The notes: generated from the letters alone by a model not told the origin. 64,000 nucleotides of DNA from Candidatus Rifleibacteriota bacterium (GCA_015233565.1 JADFXM010000005.1:62001-126000), one strand, 5' to 3'; positions 1-8,832 are shown, counted from the first letter of the stretch. Translations and numbers: made by a program.

Positions 1-1
1 C

Positions 2-2416
2 GTACCACCCCAGGAATATCTCGAAAAATTACTTGAAACCAGAGGACTTTTCAAGGAAGACATGCAAGATCCTGAAAAGATCAAAGATGCCCTTGAAACC
101 AAAACTTTAAATGACTGGATGATGTTTATTTCTAACTCATACTCATACATGACCGCCGGAGATGCCGATGTTTTCAGTTTTTACAGTACCATCCACAACC
201 TTCACGACAATGGATCAGACTACAAAGATGCCTTGTTAAGCGTGAAACGAATCCAGCCTCGGATGCTGATTTCCGCATTCAAAGCTGCAAGAAAAACAGC
301 TCTTCTGGGATTATTCCTCGGAAAAGCTCATAATTTACCTGTTATCGCAAAAATGCTCGACGCCGTAAAAAAAATGGGATTCAAGATGCCCTCGATTGTT
401 TCAAAAGTAAAGGTTTTTGACTTTCTGAATGTTATGTGCGCACCTACAACTGCTTTCATAGACGATACGAATTCAATTACACAAACGCAAGCTTATTGGC
501 GTTGGATCCAAAAAGTTATCGGGAAAGCCCCTGGTGAAACAACCTCTGTTATCAACAACTTTTCCGGGATCGCCAGAACAGTTGGAATTGCCGATGAAAT
601 TCTAAACTTCTCAATGGACGCATATTACTACTTTTCTTCATCTGATTATGCAGGTGATAGATTCTCCTCCTGGGATTTAATTCAAACAATCATCTCAGGA
701 GGCACTTCCGTTGCAGCGATAATATGTATGTTTGTCCCTGGAGGGCAAATAGTCGCAATTTTCAGCATTCTCTGGGGCCCCGCATTCAGCCAAATGATGA
801 CACTGTTTATTAACCAGCACACAAAATGGCGTGAATCCTATAAAAACTCCTACTGGTTTTTGTACGAAAATGACCCGGCTTTCAAATCTTACTATCAAAA
901 TCGCTCTTTATTGAAACCAGATGAAAAATGTGCCTCACTGGTTCTTGCGGAAAATGATTATGGCAACAAATTGAAAGATCAAAAACCGCAAAGCGACTCA
1001 GATAAGCAAATTTTGGACAGAAGTTTAAAAATTTACGAAGCTCTTGAAAAACAGGGGATCTTAATGAGTTACTATTCCTCCGCCAATTTTAATGAGCCTG
1101 ATTTCGATCTCAATCGGCTAGAAGAGTTTTGGAACGCCAAAGCAAATTACATGGCCTGGAAACCAACTGAGGAAGATGTCCAATCCGGCAATTCGAAAGG
1201 TTTTTGGGGAACCGTGCTTACTCCTGTAAACCCAATGACATATATCAGCCCTATTAAAGAAAAGGAAACAACTGAGAACTACAAGAAAGAGGTTTCCCAA
1301 AAAAATGTAAAGCCTGTATATTTTAATCCCGACTTTGTACTTTACAGGAAGTATAAGAGCTTTATGATTGGAAAAAACTTAAAAGAAGACTTTTACAATT
1401 TTATTGAATTGCGTATTGAGCAAGCACCATTTAATTATATCCCCCTGTTAGGAATTGTTACCTCAGCATGGAATGACGAAGTTTTAGATGAAGCCTTTCA
1501 AGCCGATTCTTTCATCGTTGGCACGAAAGAAACAGCTGTATTAGGTGCTCAAATGGATGCTATAAATTCTGAAATTGAGAAATCATTAGAAGATTATGAA
1601 AAACAGATGACGGATCTGGACAAAGACTTTATTCCGCGTGTACAAAAGAATGCTGACATCCTGCTTGAATTGATGGAAAGCGCGAGAGACAACCCTGATA
1701 TTCCAAATCCGGATTTACTAAAAAAATGTAAATCGATTTTCAAGCAGGAAAAAAGCACTGGGCCAATAGAGCCCACCCCCCGAAATATTATTTCCTCTTT
1801 CCGCCCCCAGCTTGAGCTTTTGCTGGAAATCATTCCATTAAGTATCGGGCAAAATTGCACTGAAACTGTTATGTATGCTGTTTTCGCTAAACAGGTCAAA
1901 GACACTGTCAAGCTTATGGATTCATATTTGAAGGAAAAGGAAGAATCACTCACTAATTTTGATTCAGAATTCAAATCTGAAGCTTTCCGTAAATTATTAA
2001 AAGAAGGAACTTTTCTCGACAATAAAGGCACATCGAATTACTTTGGATCAGACTGGTTCGCCGGGATTTACCCCGCCTGGGAAGAACTTAGAAAAAATAC
2101 AACGATATTCCGCAAGGGAGTTCAAACCTATGAAGAATTCGCTCAAAAAGCAGGTTCTGAACATAAAACCGGAATGCTATGGTGGTCTGCGAAAATAGCT
2201 GATCCCAAAGAAGCCCTTGAAGAAATGAACGCCCAACTCGAAAAATTCAAAAATATAATTTCAATATACGAATCACTTGACGACCAGAAAGCCAAGCCAA
2301 TTCTTTCCAGTACTAACCAGAATTTTTTCCCGGATACAGGGTTTAAACTCTTTTTTGATCCCAACCAGCTGATTGATCTGGAGGCAAGTGACACCGCCAA
2401 GGATTTCTCGCAATAA
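2..2416 (+). CDS. Large protein of unknown function, 5' end cut by window edge
   Basis: The reading frame has no stop between base 2 and the ATG at 62, so the gene most likely begins outside the window and at least 804 codons are present. I do not recognise the family. The visible part is mostly helical and soluble, with one Gly-rich hydrophobic stretch about 210-250 residues after the ATG at 62 (VPGGQIVAIFSILWGP region) that could be a membrane hairpin. A charged coiled-coil-like segment lies near residues 500-570. Trp and Tyr are frequent. No catalytic motif was recognised. The next gene is convergent. A pore-forming or surface role would be pure guesswork. The frame and codon use look genuine; the function is unknown. 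Confidence 0.8.
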   Translation, partial: VPPQEYLEKLLETRGLFKEDMQDPEKIKDALETKTLNDWMMFISNSYSYMTAGDADVFSFYSTIHNLHDNGSDYKDALLSVKRIQPRMLISAFKAARKTALLGLFLGKAHNLPVIAKMLDAVKKMGFKMPSIVSKVKVFDFLNVMCAPTTAFIDDTNSITQTQAYWRWIQKVIGKAPGETTSVINNFSGIARTVGIADEILNFSMDAYYYFSSSDYAGDRFSSWDLIQTIISGGTSVAAIICMFVPGGQIVAIFSILWGPAFSQMMTLFINQHTKWRESYKNSYWFLYENDPAFKSYYQNRSLLKPDEKCASLVLAENDYGNKLKDQKPQSDSDKQILDRSLKIYEALEKQGILMSYYSSANFNEPDFDLNRLEEFWNAKANYMAWKPTEEDVQSGNSKGFWGTVLTPVNPMTYISPIKEKETTENYKKEVSQKNVKPVYFNPDFVLYRKYKSFMIGKNLKEDFYNFIELRIEQAPFNYIPLLGIVTSAWNDEVLDEAFQADSFIVGTKETAVLGAQMDAINSEIEKSLEDYEKQMTDLDKDFIPRVQKNADILLELMESARDNPDIPNPDLLKKCKSIFKQEKSTGPIEPTPRNIISSFRPQLELLLEIIPLSIGQNCTETVMYAVFAKQVKDTVKLMDSYLKEKEESLTNFDSEFKSEAFRKLLKEGTFLDNKGTSNYFGSDWFAGIYPAWEELRKNTTIFRKGVQTYEEFAQKAGSEHKTGMLWWSAKIADPKEALEEMNAQLEKFKNIISIYESLDDQKAKPILSSTNQNFFPDTGFKLFFDPNQLIDLEASDTAKDFSQ

Positions 2417-2799
2417 CTGAAAGTTCTAAAGTTTCACTTCGATGCCAATGGTGCCCCTCTTAGTTATAAATATGGTGTTACGTTTGCACTGTTTTTATAA
2501 TTGTTCATCTGTGGTAAATTATCAAATCAGATTAAGATATTTTTTTTCGTTCTTAAAATCCACCTTTTACCACTTGTCCTGTGCGATCCTGTCGCGCAGA
2601 ATCGCAGCGATGACTTCACCACTTGCTGAAATCGTGAGCACCCAGTTTTAAGATTTCTTAAAAAAGCGAAACATGCCCTCTAAAAGCACCTCGCAATGGC
2701 ACTTACTAAGCTAACTTGTGCCATTGCGAGGGTGTTTACTAATGTTTCAGCTTTACTCGGATATTGCGAAAAACTCCATACCACAGGGCTTAAACAATC
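2417..2799. other. Convergent intergenic region with a palindromic repeat
   Basis: No supported gene lies here, between two convergent genes. The only structure seen is the 14-bp inverted repeat at 2689-2731, listed separately. A 69-codon plus-strand frame at 2442-2651 has no ribosome binding site and a composition unlike its neighbours, so it is not called. Confidence 0.6.
2689..2731. repeat. Palindromic element, 14-bp arms, possible bidirectional terminator
   Basis: Arms 2689-2702 and 2718-2731 are perfect reverse complements (right arm GTGCCATTGCGAGG) around a 15-nt loop. It sits between convergent genes, which would fit transcription termination, but there is no T-tract after the stem. 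The arm matches 12 of 13 bases of the segment at 6294-6306. Translated copies of such sequence read like the CHCERSEA-type repeats common in many bacterial genomes, so it is more likely a copy of an interspersed palindromic family. Confidence 0.6.
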
Positions 2800-3846
2800 T
2801 TATTTGGATTTTGCTGCCTGGGCTTTGAGCTGATTGTAATTGTCAGTGCATGCCTTTAGATCAGCAGCCACTTTCTTGGCTTCTTCAGTTTTCCCTTGAT
2901 CTACAAGGCTATTGTAGTTCAAATATGTTTCATAATACTTTCTTTCAGCAGCCGCTAAATCTCCTGAAACCGCCGAGGATTGAACATTCGTCGCAGGAGC
3001 AGCTTGCTTATTAGCAGCCACAGAGGGAGTCTGAACATTAGGCATAATAGCAATTTCTGAGGAAGTGGGTGCTCCAATGACTTGGATTCCGCTGCTTCCT
3101 GCGGAGGTTGAACCCGCCACAGGGACAAGATTCATTCCCGTACTACCCGAAAAAGCGCCGCCGTATGTTGTACTATACGAATTTCCAACCGTGGAACCGA
3201 CTGTACTACCAAGAAAGCGATTTCCAAACATGCTGGTGGCAATTTTGCTTCCAAGGAAACCACCGATCATACCGCCAATAAGTGGCCCAACGATAGGAAT
3301 TGGCGCGCCTAACATCATTCCGATGCATGATCCAATGGATGATCCTGCGACATCAACATAATTTATTTTGCCAAGATCACGGATCGGATGCAATGTGCCG
3401 GATCTAAGATCAGTCATCAATAAGCTTCCTTCCTGACTGCCAGCCATTGAACCCAGGACAGGAATAAGAGATCCAGCTATGGCACCTATCGGACCTGGGA
3501 GAAAACCCTTTACTACAGTTGCTAACATCTGACCACCGGCAGCACCTATAGCCGACCCTGCGACACCACCCATAAATTCTGCTGTTCCAAGTGCTCGAGT
3601 AGCATTAGCAACAGAAATTGACTGACCGTTGGCAACCTGGCTAAGAATCTGGGCACCTAAAGTCACACCAGCCGTAAGTGCCACATTCTGCACAGAAATG
3701 GCGGCTAGTCCTGTTTTACCAGCTGCGGTTTGCCCGGTGGAAATTGAACCCTTGGATTGCGCAAATGACGGAAAGCTTGTTCCGATGAGAAGAAGCCCTA
3801 ACATAAACACAACAAGACTCTTTCTTGCTCGAAATGTTTTCAACAT
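2800..3846 (-). CDS. Exported glycine-zipper protein with helical C-terminus
   Basis: The start is the ATG at 3846, because AGGAGG lies at 3852-3857 with good spacing; an upstream in-frame start at 3867 would lie ahead of this site. The 348-residue product starts with a basic and hydrophobic signal peptide ending near FAQS. The middle, roughly residues 50-210, is a chain of Gly/Ala-rich hydrophobic segments of glycine-zipper character (GGVAGSAIGAAGG, PLIGGMIGGFLGS), typical of envelope-inserted or oligomerising segments. A Ser/Thr/Ala linker follows, and a charged helix of about 55 residues (around AAAERKYYETY) ends the protein. Envelope location is inferred. No named family is recognised. 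It stands alone on the minus strand with about 390 bp of non-coding DNA upstream. Confidence 0.75.
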   Translation of the reverse strand: MLKTFRARKSLVVFMLGLLLIGTSFPSFAQSKGSISTGQTAAGKTGLAAISVQNVALTAGVTLGAQILSQVANGQSISVANATRALGTAEFMGGVAGSAIGAAGGQMLATVVKGFLPGPIGAIAGSLIPVLGSMAGSQEGSLLMTDLRSGTLHPIRDLGKINYVDVAGSSIGSCIGMMLGAPIPIVGPLIGGMIGGFLGSKIATSMFGNRFLGSTVGSTVGNSYSTTYGGAFSGSTGMNLVPVAGSTSAGSSGIQVIGAPTSSEIAIMPNVQTPSVAANKQAAPATNVQSSAVSGDLAAAERKYYETYLNYNSLVDQGKTEEAKKVAADLKACTDNYNQLKAQAAKSK

Positions 3847-4234
3847 ATTAAACCTCCTGCATTCCAAAAATTTTCATTTTTTTTTGTTATCTTCAAGTAC
3901 GCATTTTCATAAGTATACTAAAAAAAACGCAAAGTGGGGAGAAAAGTAATATTCCACTAAATACCTCTTTCAAAAGTGGAAAATCTCAATTTGATTTTCC
4001 TCTAAAGTGTCAACAAAATTAAGAACTTTGCCTCCCCCCAAAAAAATAGCCGTTGCTAACCTCTTGAAATGGTTGCTGAACGATGCTTGAGCACAGCTAT
4101 CTCATTTGATGCTAAGCAAAGGGAAGAAATCAATTATTTCAATCCCAACTCAATTAGCCACTCTACAAAATCAATCAAAATTTGGGGAGTAAGAAGGGGC
4201 CAACTGACGAATGATCAGGTTACTAAGGAGAAAA
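3847..4234. other. AT-rich intergenic region, promoter side of the glycine-zipper gene
   Basis: No gene supported. The minus strand carries a TATACT-like -10 word just upstream of the exported protein, but no convincing -35 at 16-18 bp. A short plus-strand frame at 4069-4254 lacks a ribosome binding site and any recognisable feature. Confidence 0.5.
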
Positions 4235-6013
4235 TTACGGCTTCGCTAAATTAAAACAAAATGAACTGGAAATTTTTATTCCGATGTCTGAAGTGCTCGC
4301 TGTCAGATTTGCAGTGACGCGATTTTTTCTTCCCGGTTCCTGGAGGTCAAACAGAAGTTGGTCGGACAACAAATTTCCAAAGTAGGCCCAATGGAGGTTT
4401 TGTCCCAGAGTCGGGTCAATGGGAATCCATCCCTTCCCGGGAGCATATACTTCAGCCCAGGCGTGTCCAATGTTTGTATCATGTCCAATGGCTTCCTTTT
4501 TAAGAAGAAAGCCGGTTGCAACCCTTGCAGGGAACCCCCTGGAAAGGCATAGAGCAACAAACAAAAGAGAATATTCAGTACAATCACAATTTTCAAGGTT
4601 TTCAAATATCCACGAGATCGGGTTTTCTTCAAAATTTTCATGATAACTGAGTCCCCGGCCGACCGCTTCGAATGCTGTTTGTAAAAAGTTTCCCGGAATT
4701 TTGTTCAGGGAATCAGACAATGCTTTCAGATTGGGATTGTCCAGTTCCAATTTCTGATTGGAGGAATAATTGGCTACGTCAGTTACTTGAGCACTAGTTG
4801 TCTGGTTAGTCGCTCCAAAAGTTGGCTTAATAAGAACACTATATTTCAGTTTCAAGGAAATTTTCTTCTGAACGATTTCACTCGAAGCGCTGAATTTTAG
4901 CCTTCCATCCTCATCAGGGGGAGATGGTTGTACCGGGCAAGCAGAGCCCTTGCTCTGCCACTCAGAAGATTCGAGTATTGGCTCCTGATGTTCAAATACT
5001 GTTGGAAGCGGTCTTACCAAAAGGGATAACTCATTTAGGGAAGTTGGATCTCTCAATTCAATGTTAATCGTCTCGGTGAAAATTATTTTGTGTGGAGTCA
5101 ACGAAAATAATATTCGTTCAAGGCTTTGTTTGTTAGGCAAATTACTATAATCTCGCAAGGTTTCTTTACAAAATTCGGCCAAGCCTGTCAATTGTCCTGA
5201 GAAATACGCCGCACGAGCATAAGCTTCTCTGGCGTAGCCCTCGCGATCTATTTCAGATGCAGATTTGAGGGCTCTCATAGCCGCGGAGTATTCGTTTTTC
5301 CCTAGTAGTAAAATTCCAAGAAGATATAGTGGATAAGGATTTTCCTGAAATAATGGAGCAGCATCATTCAATAGTGAAATCGCCTGATCGGGAAAACCTG
5401 TTTTATCCCATGCTGAGGCAAGCGCGGTTATTACCTGAACATCGGAAGGCTTTAATTTTCGCGCCAGTTCAAGATAGGGGAGGGCTTCTAATGGTTTGTT
5501 CATCTGCTCAAGAATAGTAATTCCCGCAGAAAAAGCAGCAGGAAAGTTTTCCCCATCAATAGCCAGGATTTTCCGGCAAACTTCCAATGTTTGCTTGGCC
5601 TTTTTTTTATTCTTTTGCAAAACCAGGGCAAGATTATTTAAAAATGCAACTTCATTAGGATCACAAGCAGCAGCTTGCTGAAAAAATTGCATAGCTCCTT
5701 CCAAATCCTCATTTTTCATTGCCTTCAAACCTTCGTTGTTCAGAGCAACTCCCTTGTTATGGATTTTGGGAGAAATTTCGTGCTTGGGTAAAGGTAAAAA
5801 TTGCGGAAGAGAAATTGTAGGGACAACAGGAGAAGTCGAATCAGTCGGAAGAAATCTTTTTAAATCGACGCTCTGAGCTAGCTGACTTTCCAGAAGGAAA
5901 AGAATCATTATGGAAAGTAAAAACAACTTCTTTTCTTTCAATAATCCTTTTTGCCAAACTTCTATTGATTTTATATTATACATTTGGAATTCACTTTCAA
6001 AAAGAGTTTGCAT
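4235..6013 (-). CDS. TPR protein with C-terminal transglutaminase-like domain
   Basis: The 592-residue product has an N-terminal hydrophobic segment (about residues 29-47) serving as signal peptide or anchor, a Pro-rich linker, TPR-type helical pairs at about 85-290, a beta-rich middle region, and a transglutaminase-like domain at about 440-550. The catalytic triad is visible: Cys478 in NCDCTEYS, followed by ARVATGF; His517 in GHAWAEVY; Asp533 in WIPIDPT. Such domains act as cysteine proteases, amidases or cross-linking enzymes; the substrate cannot be read from the sequence. TPRs suggest a protein partner, and the location is probably periplasmic or membrane-anchored. The start is uncertain: neither the ATG at 6013 nor the one at 5983 has a strong ribosome site. 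It lies downstream of the HEAT and FmdB genes but is separated by a 327-bp repeat-bearing gap. Confidence 0.85.
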   Translation of the reverse strand: MQTLFESEFQMYNIKSIEVWQKGLLKEKKLFLLSIMILFLLESQLAQSVDLKRFLPTDSTSPVVPTISLPQFLPLPKHEISPKIHNKGVALNNEGLKAMKNEDLEGAMQFFQQAAACDPNEVAFLNNLALVLQKNKKKAKQTLEVCRKILAIDGENFPAAFSAGITILEQMNKPLEALPYLELARKLKPSDVQVITALASAWDKTGFPDQAISLLNDAAPLFQENPYPLYLLGILLLGKNEYSAAMRALKSASEIDREGYAREAYARAAYFSGQLTGLAEFCKETLRDYSNLPNKQSLERILFSLTPHKIIFTETINIELRDPTSLNELSLLVRPLPTVFEHQEPILESSEWQSKGSACPVQPSPPDEDGRLKFSASSEIVQKKISLKLKYSVLIKPTFGATNQTTSAQVTDVANYSSNQKLELDNPNLKALSDSLNKIPGNFLQTAFEAVGRGLSYHENFEENPISWIFENLENCDCTEYSLLFVALCLSRGFPARVATGFLLKKEAIGHDTNIGHAWAEVYAPGKGWIPIDPTLGQNLHWAYFGNLLSDQLLFDLQEPGRKNRVTANLTASTSDIGIKISSSFCFNLAKP

Positions 6014-6087
6014 CCTCGAAGCCAGAAGGCCCGATTTTAAAATAATGAGTCAATTCAAAAATGCAAAACCGATTCCTCGGTCGTTTA

Positions 6088-6306
6088 GACTCCGCTCGTG
6101 GACCAGTTTTTTTCTTCATTCGGCTATCAGTTTCGACTTTGCTCGGTAAACCGCTTTGCCCTCGGCGGACGGCACGCTTGGACTCCACCCCGTGAACAGC
6201 TTTGACTCCGCTCAACAAGCAGATTTTCCGCATTATTTTGTCTTCTCTATTAGGATTGGTGAAACTAAGGAAAAGCCAAACGGCTTGACTTCGCTCACAA
6301 TGGCAC
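6088..6306. repeat. Cluster of imperfect GACTCCGCTC-type repeats
   Basis: Variants of GACTCCGCTC occur at 6088, 6135 (GACTTTGCTC), 6204 and 6287 (GACTTCGCTC), with a weaker copy at 6181. All lie in a non-coding gap (6014-6340) and several are followed by purine-rich words. The last copy runs into CTCACAATGGCAC, the word shared with the palindrome at 2689-2731. A 114-codon minus-strand frame across the gap reads CHCERSQA, the typical translation of such intergenic repeats, and is not a gene. Confidence 0.65.
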
Positions 6307-6340
6307 ATTACATAGTTTCTCCTGATTGTTGAGTAGAACA

Positions 6341-8335
6341 TTATGTCTTTGAGTTGATTTGAATGGATTCAAGAAGGGTTGCGAAGGACTCAGAATTCGG
6401 TGTTTTATAATTCAAACCACTTCCATCATATTCAAAATATGGAAATAAATTCAGAAACGCACTCCGATCAGAAGCAAGAATGCATGGTTGTTTCATGGGA
6501 ATCATTATGTCAGGACGGGCAGCAAAAGAAAGAGGCTTGCACTTTGGCCCACTCAGGTCAAGAAAAGGCTCTCTAACACCTGGAGGCAATCTTAAAACAA
6601 TTTTGTTCTCCAAAATTGGCTTACATGAAACCAGCATTTTTTCAAGTATCTTGTTAAAATCCGGGGAAATTGCTTCAACTTTCTTCTGGTTTTCATCGGA
6701 AGTGAGGTGATAAAGATCTCTAATAGCAAAAAGTGGATTTTCTTCGGAAGGAATACTGAGCAATTTAGCCATAGGAGCAGTGAAAAAACGATCGATCCCT
6801 TTAACATCTTTCACTGCCAACGCAAATTGGTGGAGTATCCTGACGCTAGCCGGCCCTCTCAAATGCGAATCAAGTATTTCCCGGACCGCATCATCATTTG
6901 ACTTGGTTTTGGGAACAAAGAAAACATAGGTTTGAAGAAAGGAAAAATTTAAAAAACTTACAACTGCCTCCATAGTCGATCTTAAAGCAGACACTTTTTC
7001 TTCCATCGTCTCCGCAGAGATGAATTTGGACAACGGCCTGACAATAAACGATGGAAAAAGATTAAGAATTGAATCTATGGAGGTAATCTCTAACAGCGGA
7101 ACAATCGGCTTTTTGCCAGACTGAACTGAAGAAACGGATTCCTTCAGCTGAGAATCAAAATTTTGAGATTCTCTATCCTTAGAAATGCTTTTGAAATTTA
7201 AATTTTCAGACTCGATTTTTTCAGATTCAGTTTTTTCAGATTCCCCTGATTTAGCAAAAACCAGGTTTTTCTCTTCGAATTCATCCCTAAAAAGTGGCAA
7301 CAATTGAGTTAAATCTTCCGTGTTTTCCGGAATTTGAGGCGTTTTCTTTTCAGAAGACAAATTCAGGAAAGAATTATTCAAATTTGGGGTTGAGGAAAAT
7401 GGCTTTTGAGCGGCATTTTTGAAAGCAAGCCCAGTTGGTTTCGGTAACACTTTCGCTTCTTGAGCTTTCTCAAAAACCGGCTTTTCTTCCTCTGGCAGTT
7501 CAAAAGTATCTATCTTTTCGGGGCTTTTTTTGGAAAGAAGCAACTTTGGGGGAATCATTTTTGCATTGACCGCGCCTAAAGCCTTTTCCGTAGAGCTTTG
7601 GGATTTTATTTCGTTGAGCAGTTCCTGAGCTTTTTCGGAGATAGCCTTGTCGCTGCTATTTGAAATTTTTTCAAAAGCAGGTTCCAGAGAGCTTTTTAGC
7701 AAAAAGGGAAGACAAGTCGCCAAAGTTCTTTTAGCAGCTAAATTGTTTCCCTCCGCAATCAATACCAGATTTTTCTGAATAACTCGGTCGGGCATTCTTT
7801 TTACCGAATCAAATGCGTCCTGGGAAACTCTTTCATCTGGATCATTTACTGACACTAACAAATAGTGAAAAATGTCAGCATCGGTTATATCTTTACTTCG
7901 CTGGCAAACCAAACTTCGTATTCGTGGATCAGGGCTCTGAAAAGCTGATTTCAGAAAATTAAAAGAAGAAGGCGGAAAATCACGACTTGAAAAATTTAAA
8001 ACTTTTTGAATTATTTTAAAAGAAGCATTTTTTTCTAAGTATTTCCAGTTTTCCTCGGAAAAATCATAAAATGAGAATCCTTGCTCCAAATTGGTTTCAA
8101 TCTTCTTTTCAAATTCCAGATCAGGAGGGAATTCTGAAAGATGCAGGTAAATCTGGACAGCAAGCTCTGCAATCTCCTCATTTTTAGTAGAAAGCGCGAG
8201 CTCCTTTATCTTGTCTATCAGATCAATTCGTTTCTCCGATAGTGCAAAATACAATGACGCACGCTGAATAAATGGATCTCGGACAGTAAAGCCTTTAAGG
8301 ATTTGGTCTTCATCGTTCGAGGAAAAATCGGGCAT
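6341..8335 (-). CDS. HEAT-repeat protein with conserved C-terminal helical domain
   Basis: The 664-residue product has HEAT-like helical repeats at about residues 15-250 (for example DPRIRSLVCQRS and DPDERVSQDAFDSVKR), a long low-complexity linker rich in Lys, Glu and Ser (about 250-410), and a compact C-terminal domain (about 410-664) starting with SILNLFPSFIVRPL. That domain has the look of alpha-helical signalling-associated modules of the type hP-hh-P with a following conserved Glu, but I cannot name it. No signal peptide is present, so it is cytoplasmic. The ribosome site GAGG overlaps the stop of the upstream fmdB-type gene, with 7 bp between the genes, so the two are translationally linked. 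Through that operon it falls under the CIRCE operator at 8777-8803. The function is unknown; a scaffold role in stress or signalling is inferred. Confidence 0.8.
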   Translation of the reverse strand: MPDFSSNDEDQILKGFTVRDPFIQRASLYFALSEKRIDLIDKIKELALSTKNEEIAELAVQIYLHLSEFPPDLEFEKKIETNLEQGFSFYDFSEENWKYLEKNASFKIIQKVLNFSSRDFPPSSFNFLKSAFQSPDPRIRSLVCQRSKDITDADIFHYLLVSVNDPDERVSQDAFDSVKRMPDRVIQKNLVLIAEGNNLAAKRTLATCLPFLLKSSLEPAFEKISNSSDKAISEKAQELLNEIKSQSSTEKALGAVNAKMIPPKLLLSKKSPEKIDTFELPEEEKPVFEKAQEAKVLPKPTGLAFKNAAQKPFSSTPNLNNSFLNLSSEKKTPQIPENTEDLTQLLPLFRDEFEEKNLVFAKSGESEKTESEKIESENLNFKSISKDRESQNFDSQLKESVSSVQSGKKPIVPLLEITSIDSILNLFPSFIVRPLSKFISAETMEEKVSALRSTMEAVVSFLNFSFLQTYVFFVPKTKSNDDAVREILDSHLRGPASVRILHQFALAVKDVKGIDRFFTAPMAKLLSIPSEENPLFAIRDLYHLTSDENQKKVEAISPDFNKILEKMLVSCKPILENKIVLRLPPGVREPFLDLSGPKCKPLSFAARPDIMIPMKQPCILASDRSAFLNLFPYFEYDGSGLNYKTPNSESFATLLESIQINSKT

Positions 8336-8342
8336 TTAAACC

Positions 8343-8753
8343 TCAAGCAGCCGCTGCTGCAGGCGTTGTAACTGCGGATGCGGTCGAACCAGTTGATGTA
8401 GCTGGAGAGGCTTTTGGTGACGAAGATGATGAAGTGCCTGAAGATGTTGAATTAGAGGGCGTAGAAGAAGATGAGTTAGGTGCAGCCGGTGGAGTAGCAG
8501 TGGAAGAAGAACTCTCAGTTGGCTTACTGGAACTACTTGTTGATGTTTCTTTTTTGGCTGCTTCGACATATCCAGAGTCTCTGTAGTCCGTCGCATAGAA
8601 GCCCGATCCTTTGAAAATTATCGAAGTTGCTGACAAAAGCTTTTTTCCAAGCCCTCCACAAGAAGGGCAAAACTGTTGGTCAGTACATTTCATTGAATGA
8701 AAAACATCAAACTTATTCTGACAGCTTGTGCAAGCATATCCATACGTTGGCAT
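8343..8753 (-). CDS. FmdB-family zinc-ribbon protein
   Basis: The start is taken at ATG 8753, giving MPTYGYAC, the invariant opening of the FmdB (CxxC-SSSS) family; an upstream in-frame start would place the CIRCE operator inside the coding sequence. The 136-residue product has a zinc ribbon with two CxxC pairs (CTSC and CPSC), the family segment GSGFYATDYR, and a Ser/Thr/Pro/Ala-rich tail from about residue 75, longer than in most members. The family is annotated as putative regulatory protein; the name derives from the amide/urea fmd cluster and the biochemical role is unsettled. It is the first gene of an operon with the HEAT-repeat gene and lies directly downstream of a perfect HrcA operator, which predicts heat or misfolding induction. 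Confidence 0.88.
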   Translation of the reverse strand: MPTYGYACTSCQNKFDVFHSMKCTDQQFCPSCGGLGKKLLSATSIIFKGSGFYATDYRDSGYVEAAKKETSTSSSSKPTESSSSTATPPAAPNSSSSTPSNSTSSGTSSSSSPKASPATSTGSTASAVTTPAAAAA

Positions 8754-8776
8754 ACATACCCCCAAACTTTGGCACT

Positions 8777-8803
8777 TTAGCACTCGTTTAAATCGAGTGC
8801 TAA
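8777..8803. promoter_or_regulatory. CIRCE element, HrcA repressor operator
   Basis: The sequence is TTAGCACTC, nine bases, GAGTGCTAA: an exact match to the consensus CIRCE inverted repeat. It lies 23 bp upstream of the fmdB-type start codon and immediately downstream of a candidate promoter on the minus strand, the usual position for HrcA repression. CIRCE normally controls groESL and the hrcA-grpE-dnaK operon; neither is present in this window. Confidence 0.93.
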
Positions 8804-8804
8804 T

Positions 8805-8832
8805 AAAATATAACACATTTAAAATAGTTCAA
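8805..8832 (-). promoter_or_regulatory. Candidate sigma-70 promoter of the fmdB-HEAT operon
   Basis: On the minus strand a -35-like TTGAAC (8827-8832) and a -10-like TATTTT (8805-8810) are separated by 16 bp. The predicted transcription start falls inside the CIRCE element, consistent with a repressed promoter. An alternative pairing (TTGTTG and TATATT, 17 bp) overlaps the same bases. Confidence 0.45.

Noticed and set aside
4303-4641. 112-codon minus-strand frame with a hydrophobic start
   Set aside because: It is a shifted frame inside the transglutaminase domain, whose own frame shows the catalytic residues.
5997-6341. 114-codon minus-strand frame
   Set aside because: It covers the GACTCCGCTC repeat cluster and reads CHCERSQA, the known artefact of intergenic repeats.
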